A DNA stretch of 64,000 nucleotides from Corella eumyota. Its lineage: Eukaryota; Chordata; Ascidiacea; Phlebobranchia; Corellidae. Position 1 is the stretch's first letter. Every line of letters starts with the position of its first letter. The stretch is taken from assembly GCA_963082875.1 (NCBI GenBank), contig OY720101.1:6200001-6264000 (forward strand), in the 5' to 3' direction. The notes below the pieces were generated by a model, which saw nothing but the letters and a program-made list of their open reading frames with translations, was not told the DNA's origin and made no database searches. Both the position numbers and the translations under genes were made by a program. This document shows, one piece after another, positions 27,076 to 37,494 of the stretch.

Positions 27076-27321
27076 CCAGTCTGGAAAGTAGGGCAGTTTT
27101 CGACGAGATCTCGTGCGTGCAAACGTAAAAAAATGCGTGACCACGCGTGCCAAAATTTCCGGTCTAGGCGTGCACGCGTGATATATGTTAGCATGTTTTA
27201 GGCATCAGTATTGCGCGTGCACATTTTTTTAAGACACCAGGCGTGCAAAACGCTAATTCCAGGCGTGCATTTTTTTGAAAAAAAATCTCGTGCGTGCACA
27301 CTGCCCTACTTTCCAGACTGG
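27076..27321. mobile_element. Short non-autonomous DNA transposon (MITE), hAT-like, with 8-bp target duplication
   Basis: Perfect 22-bp terminal inverted repeats start CCAGTCTGGAAAGTAGGG at 27076 and mirror at 27300-27321. Exact target duplications TTAATTTG lie at 27068-27075 and 27322-27329. Eight-base duplications are typical of hAT (also P) elements. The 246-bp body has no coding capacity. It is unusually CG-rich for this window, with repeated CGTGCGTGC and CACGCGTG strings; TCTCGTGCGTGCA occurs near both ends in the same orientation. The perfect ends and duplication suggest a fairly young insertion. Confidence 0.9.
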
Positions 27322-27329
27322 TTAATTTG

Positions 27330-27986
27330 AACATCCTAATGATTATAACTTTTTAATTTCAGACAAATTTACACCATCAGACCACACAACTTCAGTAAAA
27401 GGCCCGGAATTAATAGGGAGTCATATAGAAGTTCCCTTCCTTTTCCACACTTTTTGTAAAGGTTTATATACGTTTGAACAGTCTGCCTTTCAGTTTGAGA
27501 TATTCTTATTTATTTTCCATAACCAGATAACCCCAAGTTTAGTATGCAGGGTCTGGCTTAGCTGCTAAGTCCAATCAGGCTGTTGTTGAATGCTGCGTAA
27601 TTTGTAGAAAAATTGCCATACAAGCTTTTCTATTATGACACATTTAGTTAACAGGTATACGGAAGTAACCAGTTAATTAAATTATCGAACAATCAATATT
27701 TTTATTTTATTGATTTTAACCTAATGACCCTTGGCGACAATGCTGATTTGTTAACATCACTCCCAGCGGTTGCAAATCAGCTGTTTGTTCAATTGTTTAA
27801 TTTTTTAAGTAATTATCCTCAAACCAGAAATAGTTTTTTTTGTGTTAAAAGTTTCGATATACTAGACAGCGTGGTGTTTCCATCTGAACTCGGCACAAAC
27901 TGATAGTTTGGTAAAAAAATGCTGTTAGTTTTTGTTATAATGTATCAAAATAAAACAAAAAATAATTTTTTAAGTTGGGATTGCCG
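27330..27986. other. Gap between the two small transposons
   Basis: AT-rich, no open frame, repeat or RNA gene recognised. Confidence 0.4.
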
Positions 27987-27994
27987 TATTATAC

Positions 27995-28630
27995 GGGTCG
28001 ACTGAAAATGAGGGAATGGAAATTGAAGGAACGGAAAATGAAGGAACGGAAAATGAAGGAACCGGAAAATGAAGGAACGGAAAATGAAGGAACCGGAAAA
28101 TGAAAGAACGGAAAATGAAGGAACCGGAAAATGAAGGAACGGAAAATGAAGGAACCGGAAAATGAAGGAACGAAAATTGAAGGAAAGTGAAAAAAGGAGT
28201 AGCGGAATCCTAAAAAAATAAAACGCGGAAATACCGTTGACTGTTTATTTAGGTTTACTGTCATTTATTTGAGAACTGATAAGCGATAATGAGTTAATTT
28301 TTATTACCCCAGCATACCCTAACCCTCTTCTATAAAATGCCCGTTTATTTCTAAAATAATATCGACTTAAATACAAATAAATAGTCAACGGTATTTCCGC
28401 GTTTTATTTTTTTAGAATTCCGCCTCTCCTTTTTTCACTTTCCTTCAATTTCCGTTCCTTCATTTTCCGGTTCCTTCATTTTCCGTTCCTTCATTTTCCG
28501 GTTCCTTCATTTTCCGTTCTTTCATTTTCCGGTTCCTTCATTTTCCGTTCCTTCATTTTCCGGTTCCTTCATTTTCCGTTCCTTCAATTTCCGTTCCTTC
28601 ATTTTCCATTCCCTCAAATTCCGCGTCCCC
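27995..28630. mobile_element. Foldback MITE with minisatellite arms and 8-bp target duplication
   Basis: A 636-bp element with long inverted arms (about 27995-28255 and 28372-28630) around a loop of about 115 bp. Both arms contain the same tandem repeat, alternating GGAACGGAAAATGAA and GGAACCGGAAAATGAA (about 31 bp per pair), then continue as matching single-copy sequence (CGCGGAAATACCGTTGACT). The outer ends match imperfectly (shared ATGAGGGAATGG/TTGAGGGAATGG). Exact target duplications TATTATAC flank it at 27987-27994 and 28631-28638. No protein is encoded; open frames in the arms come from the tandem repeat. Known foldback elements have this kind of structure, but I do not recognise the family. 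Confidence 0.85.
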
Positions 28631-28740
28631 TATTATACTACAAAATCTTTGATGAGCATTTAACATTAGTAAAAACTTTTGTTTCATAAAAGTGATTTTA
28701 TAACTTTTTCCGTCTTATTAATGTATAGTTCATTGTTTTT

Positions 28741-28890
28741 TATGGTTCGAAATCTTAGATTTCGAAACATATTGTTATTGTCAGTGTATTTATTATTATT
28801 ATGGTTCGAAATCTTAGATTTCGAAACATATTGTTATTGTCATTATTATGGTTCGAAATCTTAGATTTCGAAACATATTGTTATTGTCCG
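28741..28890 (+). repeat. Palindromic minisatellite, 3 copies
   Basis: Each copy is TATGG then TTCGAAATCT-T-AGATTTCGAA, followed by ACATATTGTTATTGTC and a variable TTATTATT spacer. The 10-bp arms form a perfect palindrome around one T. Confidence 0.85.
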
Positions 28891-28899
28891 TATATTTAT

Positions 28900-29932
28900 T
28901 ATTATTTTTATTTTTATTTTTATTCTTACTAATCCGAATTTTGAAATCGAATAACTTTTGATTTTGTGTATATAAATTTTTAAAATTTTAGTATGTTGTT
29001 TATTATCATATTGTGTTTCAATCCTCCTATTTTGATAATTTAAATATTATTAATTAGTAATTAATAGGTGTTTGTTTATTAAAATTTAGAGATCGTTATT
29101 AAGTTTTCAAATTTTGGTCAGTTATATATCATAATATTAATAACTAGAAAATAGATTAAAAATTTAATTTTTGTTTGTTTATTATATTTAAATTCTTGTT
29201 TGTTTATTAAAAATTAAAGTTTGATATTAAGCATTTAAAATTTAATATGAAGTATTTTATGATATTAGTAAATAAAATACATGTTTAAAAAATAATTTTT
29301 GTTTGTTTATTTTATTTAAATGCTTGTTTATTTATTAAAAATCAAATATCAATTTTGGGAATTTAAAATTTAGTAAAATGTATATCTTGATATTAACAAC
29401 ATAAAACTGGGTTAAAAAATTAATTTTATTTGTAAAATATATTTAAATGCTTGTTTGTTTATTAAAAATCAAAGATATGTAATATTCTTAGTTAAGGTGT
29501 AATTATTTTTTTTTTATAAAATAACGAATCAGTGTGAGTTTAACGCTTGAATAATTTATTAGCGTTCTGGTCGCCGTCAAAAATCGCCCTTTTTGCTGTC
29601 CATTAAAGTAAAATATATTGGTTGAAAATATAAGTAAAATGTTAAAGTATAAGTAAAAAATGTGTAATTTTTTTTTTTATTTGTTTTGTTTTTATTATAT
29701 TTTAATACTCGTTTGATTACCAAAAATTAAGATCGGTATTTTGCTTTTAAATTTAGTTTACTTTTATATTACAATATCAATGAATGCGTGTTCGTTTGTT
29801 AAAATTAGGTTTAAATTAAAAAAAGTTAATATTTAAATTTATAATTTATTTAATAAACGTACTAAATAAATTATATTTATAAAAAAAAATCAAACGATTT
29901 CGAACCATATTTTATTTATCAAATAAATCTAG
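28900..29932 (+). repeat. Repeat unit: type A 5' end with 3' module 1
   Basis: Type A start, then a central block containing AACGCT...AGCGTT and GGTCGCCGTC (about 29540-29600), then the terminus with CTAG at 29929-29932. It joins a type A front to the 3' module usually found behind type B, so it is a chimera. Confidence 0.65.
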
Positions 29933-29942
29933 TTATTATTAT

Positions 29943-30305
29943 TATGGTTCAAAATCTTAGATTTCGAAACATATTGTTATTGTCCGTATTTTTATGGTTC
30001 GAAATCTTAGATTTCGAAACATATTGTTATTGTCATTATATTTATTATTATGGTTCGAAATCTTCGATTTCGAAACATATTGTTATTGTCATTATTATGG
30101 TTCGAAATCTTAGATTTCGAAACATATTGTTATTGTCATTATATTTATTATGGTTCGAAATCTTAGATTTCGAAACATATTGTTATTGTCATTATATTTA
30201 TTATTATGGTTCGAAATCTTAGATTTCGAAACATATTGTTATTGTCAGTGTATTTATTATTATGGTTCGAAATCTTAGATTTCGAAACATTGTTATTGTC
30301 CGTAT
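29943..30305 (+). repeat. Palindromic minisatellite, 7 copies
   Basis: Longest cluster of the TTCGAAATCT-T-AGATTTCGAA unit, placed 11 bases after a CTAG terminus. One copy has CTTCG in place of CTTAG and the first has a changed arm. Spacing varies from about 47 to 57 bp because the TTATTATT spacer varies. Confidence 0.85.
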
Positions 30306-30986
30306 ATTTATTATTATTTTTATTCTTACTAATCCGAATTTTGAAATCGAATAACTTTTGATTTTGTGTATATAAATTTTTAAAATTTTAGTATGTTGTT
30401 TATTATCATAATGTGTTTCAATCCTCCTATTTTGATAATTTAAGTATTATTAATTAGTAATTAATAGGTGTTTGTTTATTAAAATTTAGAGATCGTTATT
30501 AAGTTTTCAAATTTTGGTCAGTTATATATCATAATGTTAATAACTCGAAAATGGATTAAAAATTTAATTTTTGTTTGTTTATTATATTTAAATTCTTGTT
30601 TGTTTATTAAAAATAAAAGTTTGATATTAGGCATTTAAAATTTAATATAATGTATTTTATAATATTTGTAATTAAAAGACATGTTTAAAAAATAATTTTT
30701 GGTTGTTTATTTTATTTAAATGCTTGTTTATTTATTAAAAATCAAAAATTAATTTTTGGATTTTAAAATTTAGTATAATGTATATCCTGATATTAACAAC
30801 ATAAAACTAGGTTGAAAAATTAATTTTATTTGTATAATATATTTAAATGCTTGTTTGTTTATTAAAAATCAAAGATATGTAATATTCTTTGTTAAGGTGT
30901 ATGCATATTTTTTTTTATTTATAAAAATTTATGCTAAACATAATCAAATAATTTCGAACCATATTTTATTTATCAAATAAATCTAG
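30306..30986 (+). repeat. Repeat unit: type A with 3' module 2
   Basis: Type A front closely matching 28900 onward, then a 3' module with AATATTCTTTGTTAAGG and TTTCGAACCAT, CTAG at 30983-30986. Confidence 0.65.
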
Positions 30987-30993
30987 TTATTAT

Positions 30994-31157
30994 TATGGTT
31001 CGAAATCTTAGATTTCGAAACATATTGTTATTGTCATTATATTTATTATTATTATTATGGTTCGAAATCTTAGATTTTGAAACATATTGTTATTGTCAGT
31101 GTATTTATTATTATGGTTCGAAATCTTAGATTTCGAAACATATTGTTATTGTCAGTG

Positions 31158-31158
<1 letters not shown>
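30994..31158 (+). repeat. Palindromic minisatellite, 3 copies
   Basis: Three copies directly after the CTAG of the previous unit; the last is followed by a pure TTA microsatellite. Confidence 0.8.
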
Positions 31159-31189
<31 letters not shown>

Positions 31190-32362
31190 GTTTTTATTCT
31201 TTCTAGTCAGAATTTTGAAAGACGATAACTTTTGTTCTTTAAAACTAAAAGTTCTAAATTTTTAGTATGTTTGTTATTATCCCAACGAATCGCAAACCTC
31301 CTATTTACGACATTTAATTATCACTAATTACTAATTAATAGGTGTTTGTTTATTAAAATTTAATGGTTGTTATTAATTTTTTAAACTTTGGTCAATTGTA
31401 TATTTTGATATTACTAACTCAAAAATAAATTAAAATTTTAATTTTTATCACTAATTACTTAATAATAGGTGTTTATTTATTAAAATTTAAAGTTTGTTAT
31501 TTATTTTTTAAATCTTGGTCAATTGTATATCATGATATCAGTAACTCAAAAATAAATTAAAATTTTAATTTTTATCACTAATTACTAATTAAAAGGTGTT
31601 TCTTTATTAAAATTTAAAGGTTGTTATTAATTTTTCAAATCTTGGTCAATTGTATATCATGATATTAGTAACTCAAAACTGAATTAAAATTTTAATTTTT
31701 AATCACTAAATACTAATTATTAAGTGTTTGTTTATTTAAATTTAAAGGTTGTTGTTAATTTTTTAAATTTTTGTCAATTGTATATTATGATATTAGTAAC
31801 TAAAAAATAAATTAAAATTTTAATTTTTAACACTAATTACTAATAAATAGGTGTTTGTTTATTTAAATTTAATGATTGTTATTAGATTTTTTAATTTTGG
31901 TCAGTTATATGTTATAATATTTATAACTTGAAAATGAAATAAAAATTAATTCTTGTTTGTTTATTATATTTAAATGCTTGTTTGTTGATTAAAAGTTAAA
32001 GTCCGATATTAAGCATTAAAAATTTGGTATAATGTATTTTAAAATATAAGTAGTTGAAAAACATATTTGAAAAATAAGTTTCAATTGTTTATCATATTTA
32101 AATGCTTGTTTATTTAATTTAAATCAAAAATCAATTTTAGGAATTTAAAATTTGGTATCATCTATATCCTGATATAAACAACTTAAAACTGCGTTAAATA
32201 TTAGTTTTTGTGTGTATAGTATATATAAATGCTTGTTTGTTTATTCGAAGATATGTAATATTCTTAGTTAATGTTTATGCATATCTTTTTTTATTTATAA
32301 AAATTTATGTTAAAAATAATCAAAAAATTTCGAACCATATTTTATTTATCAAATAAATCTAG
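31159..32362 (+). repeat. Repeat unit: type B with internal subrepeats and 3' module 2
   Basis: Type B front (GACGATAACTTTTGTTC, CCCAACGAATCGCAAACC), then about five degenerate copies of a subrepeat of about 127 bp containing ACTAATTACTAATTAATAGG, then 3' module 2 and CTAG at 32359-32362. Confidence 0.65.
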
Positions 32363-33263
32363 TTATTATTGTTTTTATTCTTTCTAGTCAGAATTTTGAA
32401 AGACGATAACTTTTGTTCTTTAAAACTAAAAGTTCTAAATTTTTAGTATGTTTGTTATTATCCCAACGAATCGCAAACCTCCTATTTACGACATTTAATT
32501 ATCACTAATTACTAATTAATGTATTTTATTATTAAAATTTAAATGTTAAATTTTCTAAAATTTTAATATGTTGTTGCTATTATTATTATTATTTTGTATG
32601 TTGCTGTTTAAAATAAATATTTAACTTTAGCTAATTATCGTTTAATTATTTTGGGTTTATTTATAAAATAATGGATCAGAGTGAGTTTAACGCTTGAATG
32701 ATTTAATAGCGTTCTGGTCGCCGTCAAATATCGTCTTTTTCGCTGTCTGAGTTGAAGTAAAAAGTGTTGGTTGAAAGTATAAGTAAAATATGAAAATCTA
32801 AGTTAAATGTGTGTAAAAGTTTCTACTCAAAAACGGTATAAAAATTAATTTTTGGTTGTTTATAATAAATATTAATTGCTTGTTTTTTATTAAAAATCAA
32901 ATCAATATTTGGTTGTTACATTTTTATTGATTTAAAATCATGATACAAATGGTAAATTTTATAAAATCTCCATAATATTGTGCAAAGAACATTTATTCGA
33001 TAATTATATTATAAAGTTTAATACATAAATTGGAATTTTGTGTTGGTTAAATGAATTTTTATCGCGTTGGTTATGCTTTATTTTTTCTTTGTTTAATAAG
33101 TTTTATCTTTTCTTATTTTTAGGGTCGCGGGACTGGACTAGTTTTATTTCTATCGTTCTAGTATTTAAATTTATAATTTATTTAATAAACTTACTAAATA
33201 AATTATATTTATAAAAAGAATCAAACGATTTCGAACCATATTTTATTTATCAAATAAATCTAG
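32363..33263 (+). repeat. Repeat unit: type B with extra interior segment
   Basis: Type B front and the AACGCT...AGCGTT block at about 32685-32710. It then has about 200 bases (32930-33160, with GGGTCGCGGGACTGGACTAG) not seen in the other B units, before the common 3' end. Confidence 0.6.
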
Positions 33264-33976
33264 TTATTATTGTTTTTATTCTTATTTGACAAATTTTGAA
33301 AAACGATAACTTTTGTTCTTTAAAACTAAAAGTTCTAAATTTTTAGTATGTTTGTTATTATCCCAACGAATCGCAAACCTCCTATTAACGACATTTAAAT
33401 GTCACTAATTACTAATTAATATATTTTATTATTAAAATTTAAAGATTAAATTTGCTGAAATTTTAATATGTTGTTGGTATTATTATTTTGTATGTTGCTA
33501 TTTAAAATGAAGATTTAACTCTAGCTAAATATCGTTTAATCATTATTTTAGTTTTTTTATAAAATAACGAATCAGTGTGAGTTTAACGCTTGAATAATTT
33601 AATAGCGTTCTGGTCGCCGTCAAAAATCGTCCTTTTCGCTGTCCATTAAAGTAAAAAAAATTGGTTGAAAATTTAAGTAAAATGTTAAAATATAAGTAAA
33701 CAATGTGTAAAATTTTAGTTTTAATTGTTTTGTTATTATTATATTTTAATACTTGTTTGATTACTAAAAAATTAAGATCGGTATTTTGCTTTTAAATTTA
33801 GTTTACTTTTATATTATAATATCAATGAGTGCGTGTTCGCTTGTTAAAATTAGGTTTAAATATAAAAAAGTTCATATTTAAATTTATAATTTAATTAATA
33901 AACCTACTAAATAAATTATATTTATAAAAAAAATCAAACAATTTCGAACCATATTTTATTTATCAAATAAATCTAG
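33264..33976 (+). repeat. Short type B repeat unit
   Basis: A 713-bp B unit with the standard 3' module 1. The common short length is 704-722 bp, so this is close to the basic unit of the family. Confidence 0.7.
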
Positions 33977-33983
33977 TTATTAT

Positions 33984-34029
33984 TATGGTTCGAAATCTTA
34001 GATTTCGGAACATATTGTTATTGTCAGTG

Positions 34030-34060
<31 letters not shown>

Positions 34061-34098
34061 GGTTCGAAATCTTAGATTTCGAAACATATTGTTATTGT
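33984..34098 (+). repeat. Palindromic minisatellite, 2 copies
   Basis: Two copies separated by a TTA microsatellite; one arm of the first copy has a single change. Confidence 0.8.
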
Positions 34099-34784
34099 CC
34101 GTATATTTATTATTATTTTTATTCTTACTAATCCGAATTTTGAAATCGAATAACTTTTGATTTTGTGTATATAAATTTTTAAAATTTTAGTATGTTGTTT
34201 ATTATCATATTGTGTTTCAATCCTCCTATTTTGATAATTTAAATATTATTAATTAGTAATTAATAGGTGTTTGTTTATTAAAATTTAGAGATCGTTATTA
34301 AGTTTTCAAATTTTGGTCAGTTATATATTATAATATTAATAACTCGAAAATGGATTAAAAATTTAATTTTTGTTTGTTTATTGTATTTAAATTCTTGTTC
34401 GTTTATTAAAAATAAAAGTTTGATAATAGGCATTTAAAATTTAATAAAATGTATTTTATAATATTTGTAATTAAAATACATGTTTAAAAAATAATTTTTA
34501 GTTGTTTATTTTATTTAAATGCTTGTTTATTTATTAAAAATCAAAAATCAATTTTAGGAATTTAAAATTTACTATAATGTATATCCTGATATTAACAACA
34601 TAAAACTGGGTTGGAAAATTAATTTTATTTGTATAATATATTTAAATGCTTGTTTGTTCATTAAAAATCAAAAATATGTACTATTCTTAGTTAAGGTGTA
34701 TGCATCTTTTTTTTATTAATAAAAATTTATGCTAAACATAATCAAATAATTTCGAACCATATTTTATTTATCAAATAAATCTAG
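34099..34784 (+). repeat. Repeat unit: type A with 3' module 2 (near copy at 62009)
   Basis: Type A front with 3' module 2. By eye it is almost the same, base for base, as the unit at 62009-62696, about 28 kb away, including shared rare variants such as GTACTATTCTTAGTTAAGG. Confidence 0.7.
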
Positions 34785-36082
34785 TTATTATTGTTTTTAT
34801 TCTTTCTAGTCAGAATTTTGAAAGACGATAACTTTTGTTCTTTAAAACAAAAAGTTCTAAAATTTTAGTATGTTTGTTATTATCCCAACGAATCGCAAAC
34901 CTCCTATTTACGACATTTAATTATCACTAATTACTAATTAATAGGTGTTTGTTTATTAAAATTTAAAGATTGTTATTAATTTTTTAAATTTTGGTCAATT
35001 GTATATTATGATATGACTAACTCAAAAATAAATTAAAATTTTAATTTTTATCACTAATTACTAATTAATAGGTGTTTATTTATTAAAATTTAAAGATTGT
35101 TATTTATTTTTTAAATCTTAGCCATTTGTTTATCATGATATTGGTAACTCAAAAATGAATTAAAATTTTGATTTTTATCACTAATTACTAATTAATAGGT
35201 GTTTATTTAATAAAATTTAAAGTTTGTTATTTATTTTTTAAATCTCGGCCATTTGTATATCATGATATTGGTAACTCAAAAATGAATTAAAATTTTAATT
35301 TTTATTGCTAATTACTAATTAATAGGTGTTTATTTAATAAAATTTAAAAATTGTTAATTATTTTCTCAATCTTGGCCATTTGTATATCATGATACTAGTA
35401 ACTCAAAAATGAATTAAAATTTTAATTTTTATCACCAATTAATAAATTATGGGTGTTTAGTGATTAAAATTTAAAGGTTGTTACTAATTTTTAAATTTTT
35501 GTCAATTGTATATCATGATATTAGTAACTCAAAAACGAATTTAATTTTTGTCACTAATTACTAATTAATAGGTGTTTGTTTATTTAAATTTAAAGATTGT
35601 TATTAGGTTTTTAAATTTTGATCGGTGTTATCTTATAATATTTATAATTCGAAAAAAAATTAAAAAATAATTCTTGTTTGTTTTTTATATTTAAATGCTG
35701 GTTTGTTCATTAAAAATTAAAGTTCGACATTAAGCATTAAAAATTTGGTATGGTGTATTTTATAATATAAGTAATTAAAAAACATATTAGAAAAATAATT
35801 TTCGTTTATTTATTATATTTAAATGCTTGTTTATTTAATAAAAATCAATTTTAAGAATTTAAAATTTACTATAATTTATATCCTAATATCACCAACTTAA
35901 AACTGGGATAAATATTAGTTTTTGTTTGTATTATATATATAAATGCTTGTTTGTTTATTAAAAATCAAAGGTTTGTAATATTCTTAGTTAATGTTTATGC
36001 ATGTCTTTTTTTATTTATAAAAATTTATGTTAAAAATAATCAAATATTTTCGAACCATATTTTATTTATCAAATAAATCTAG
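34785..36082 (+). repeat. Repeat unit: type B with about five internal subrepeats
   Basis: Longest unit in block 1 apart from 31159. The 127-bp subrepeats differ by point changes and small gaps, then 3' module 2 and CTAG at 36079-36082. Confidence 0.65.
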
Positions 36083-37494
36083 TTGTTTTTATTCTTATTT
36101 GACGAATTTTGAAAGACGATAACTTTTGTTCTTTAAAACTAAAAGTTCTAAATTTTTAGTATGTTTGTTATTATCCCAACGAATCGCAAACCTCCTATTC
36201 ACGACATTTAATTATCACTAATTACTAATTAATATATTTTATTATTAAAATTTAAAGATTAAATTTTCTGAAATTTTAATATGTTGTTGGTATTATTATT
36301 TTGTATGTTGCTATTTAAAATGAAGATTTAACTCTAGCTAAATATCGTTTAATCATTATTTTTGTTTTTTTATAAAATATTGAATCAGTGTGAGTTTAAC
36401 GCTTGAATAATTTAATAGCGTTCTGGTCGCCGTCAAAAATCGTCCTTTTCGCTGTCCATTAAAGTAAAAAATATTGGTTGAAAATTTAAGTAAAATGTTA
36501 AAATATAAGTAAAAAATGTGTAAAATTTTTGTTTTAATTGTTTTGTTATTATTATATTTTAATACTTGTTTGTTTACTAAAAAATTAAGATCGGTATTTT
36601 GCTTTTAAATTTAGTTTACTTTTATATTACAATATCAATGAGTGCGTGTTCGCTTGTTAAAATTAGGTTTAAATATAAAAAAGTTCATATTTAAATTTAT
36701 AATTTAATTAATAAACCTACTAAATAAATTATATTTATAAAAAAGAATCAAACAATTTCGAACCATATTTTATTTATCAAATAAATCTAGTTATTATTGT
36801 TTTTATTCTTTCTAGTCAGAATTTTGAAAGACGATAACTTTTGTTCTTTAAAACTAAAAGTTCTAAATTTTTAGTATGTTTGTTATTATCCCAACGAATC
36901 GCAAACCTCCTATTAACGACATTTAATTATCACTAATTAATATATTTTATTATTAAAATTTAAAGATTAAATTTGCTGAAATTTTAATATGTTGTTGGTA
37001 TTATTATTTTGTATGTTGCTATTTAAAATGAAAATTTAACTCTAGCTAAATATTGTTTAATCATTATTTTTGTTTTTTTATAAAATAATGAATCAGTGTG
37101 AGTTTAACGCATAATTTAATAGCGTTCTGGTCGCCGTCAAAAATCGTCCTTTTCGCTGTCCATTAAAGTAAAAAATTTTGGTTGAAAATTTAAGTAAAAT
37201 GTTAAAATATAAGTAAAAAATGTGTAAAATTTTTGTTTTAATTGTTTTCTTATTATTATATTTTAATACTCGTTTGATTACTAAAAAATTAAAATCGGTA
37301 TTTTGCTTTTAAATTTAGTTTACTTTTATATTACAATATCAATGAGTGCGTGTTCGCTTGTTAAAATTAGGTTTAAATATAAAAAAGTTCATATTTAAAT
37401 TTATAATTTAATTAATAAACCTACTAAATAAATTATATTTATAAAAAAGAATCAAACAATTTCGAACCATATTTTATTTATCAAATAAATCTAG
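36083..37494 (+). repeat. Two short type B repeat units in tandem
   Basis: Units 36083-36790 (708 bp) and 36791-37494 (704 bp) share nearly all their sequence. The second has a small gap inside the AACGCT...AGCGTT hairpin. The last CTAG borders unique sequence and so marks the edge of the block. Confidence 0.7.

Larger units (their letters stand above)
28741..37494 (+). repeat. Repeat block 1: head-to-tail mosaic units ending in hairpin-CTAG
   Basis: About nine head-to-tail units, all plus-oriented. Each ends with TTTCGAACCAT, then TTTATTT-ATC-AAATAAA (7-bp stem, 3-base loop), then CTAG. The CTAG positions are 29929, 30983, 32359, 33260, 33973, 34781, 36079, 36787 and 37491. Units begin TTTTTATTCTT and fall into 5' types A (TAATCCGAATTTTGAAATCG) and B (GACGATAACTTTTGTTC); type C appears only in block 2. 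They are joined to one of two 3' modules. Palindromic minisatellite clusters sit between some units. No coding capacity is evident. A CTRR end after a small hairpin resembles Helitron/Helentron 3' ends, but this is inference. Confidence 0.75.

Noticed and set aside
27989-28264. Phe/Ser-rich antisense open frame
   Set aside because: It is the tandem repeat in the left arm of the foldback element, mirrored in the other arm.
29944-30222. 92-codon open frame made of repeated MVRNLRFRNILLL-like segments
   Set aside because: It is the translation of the palindromic minisatellite; the frame depends on spacer length and is broken in other clusters.
28741-31158. CRISPR-like look of regularly spaced palindromic repeats
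   Set aside because: The spacers are simple TTA-rich repeats, not unique sequence, and the setting is a eukaryotic genome.
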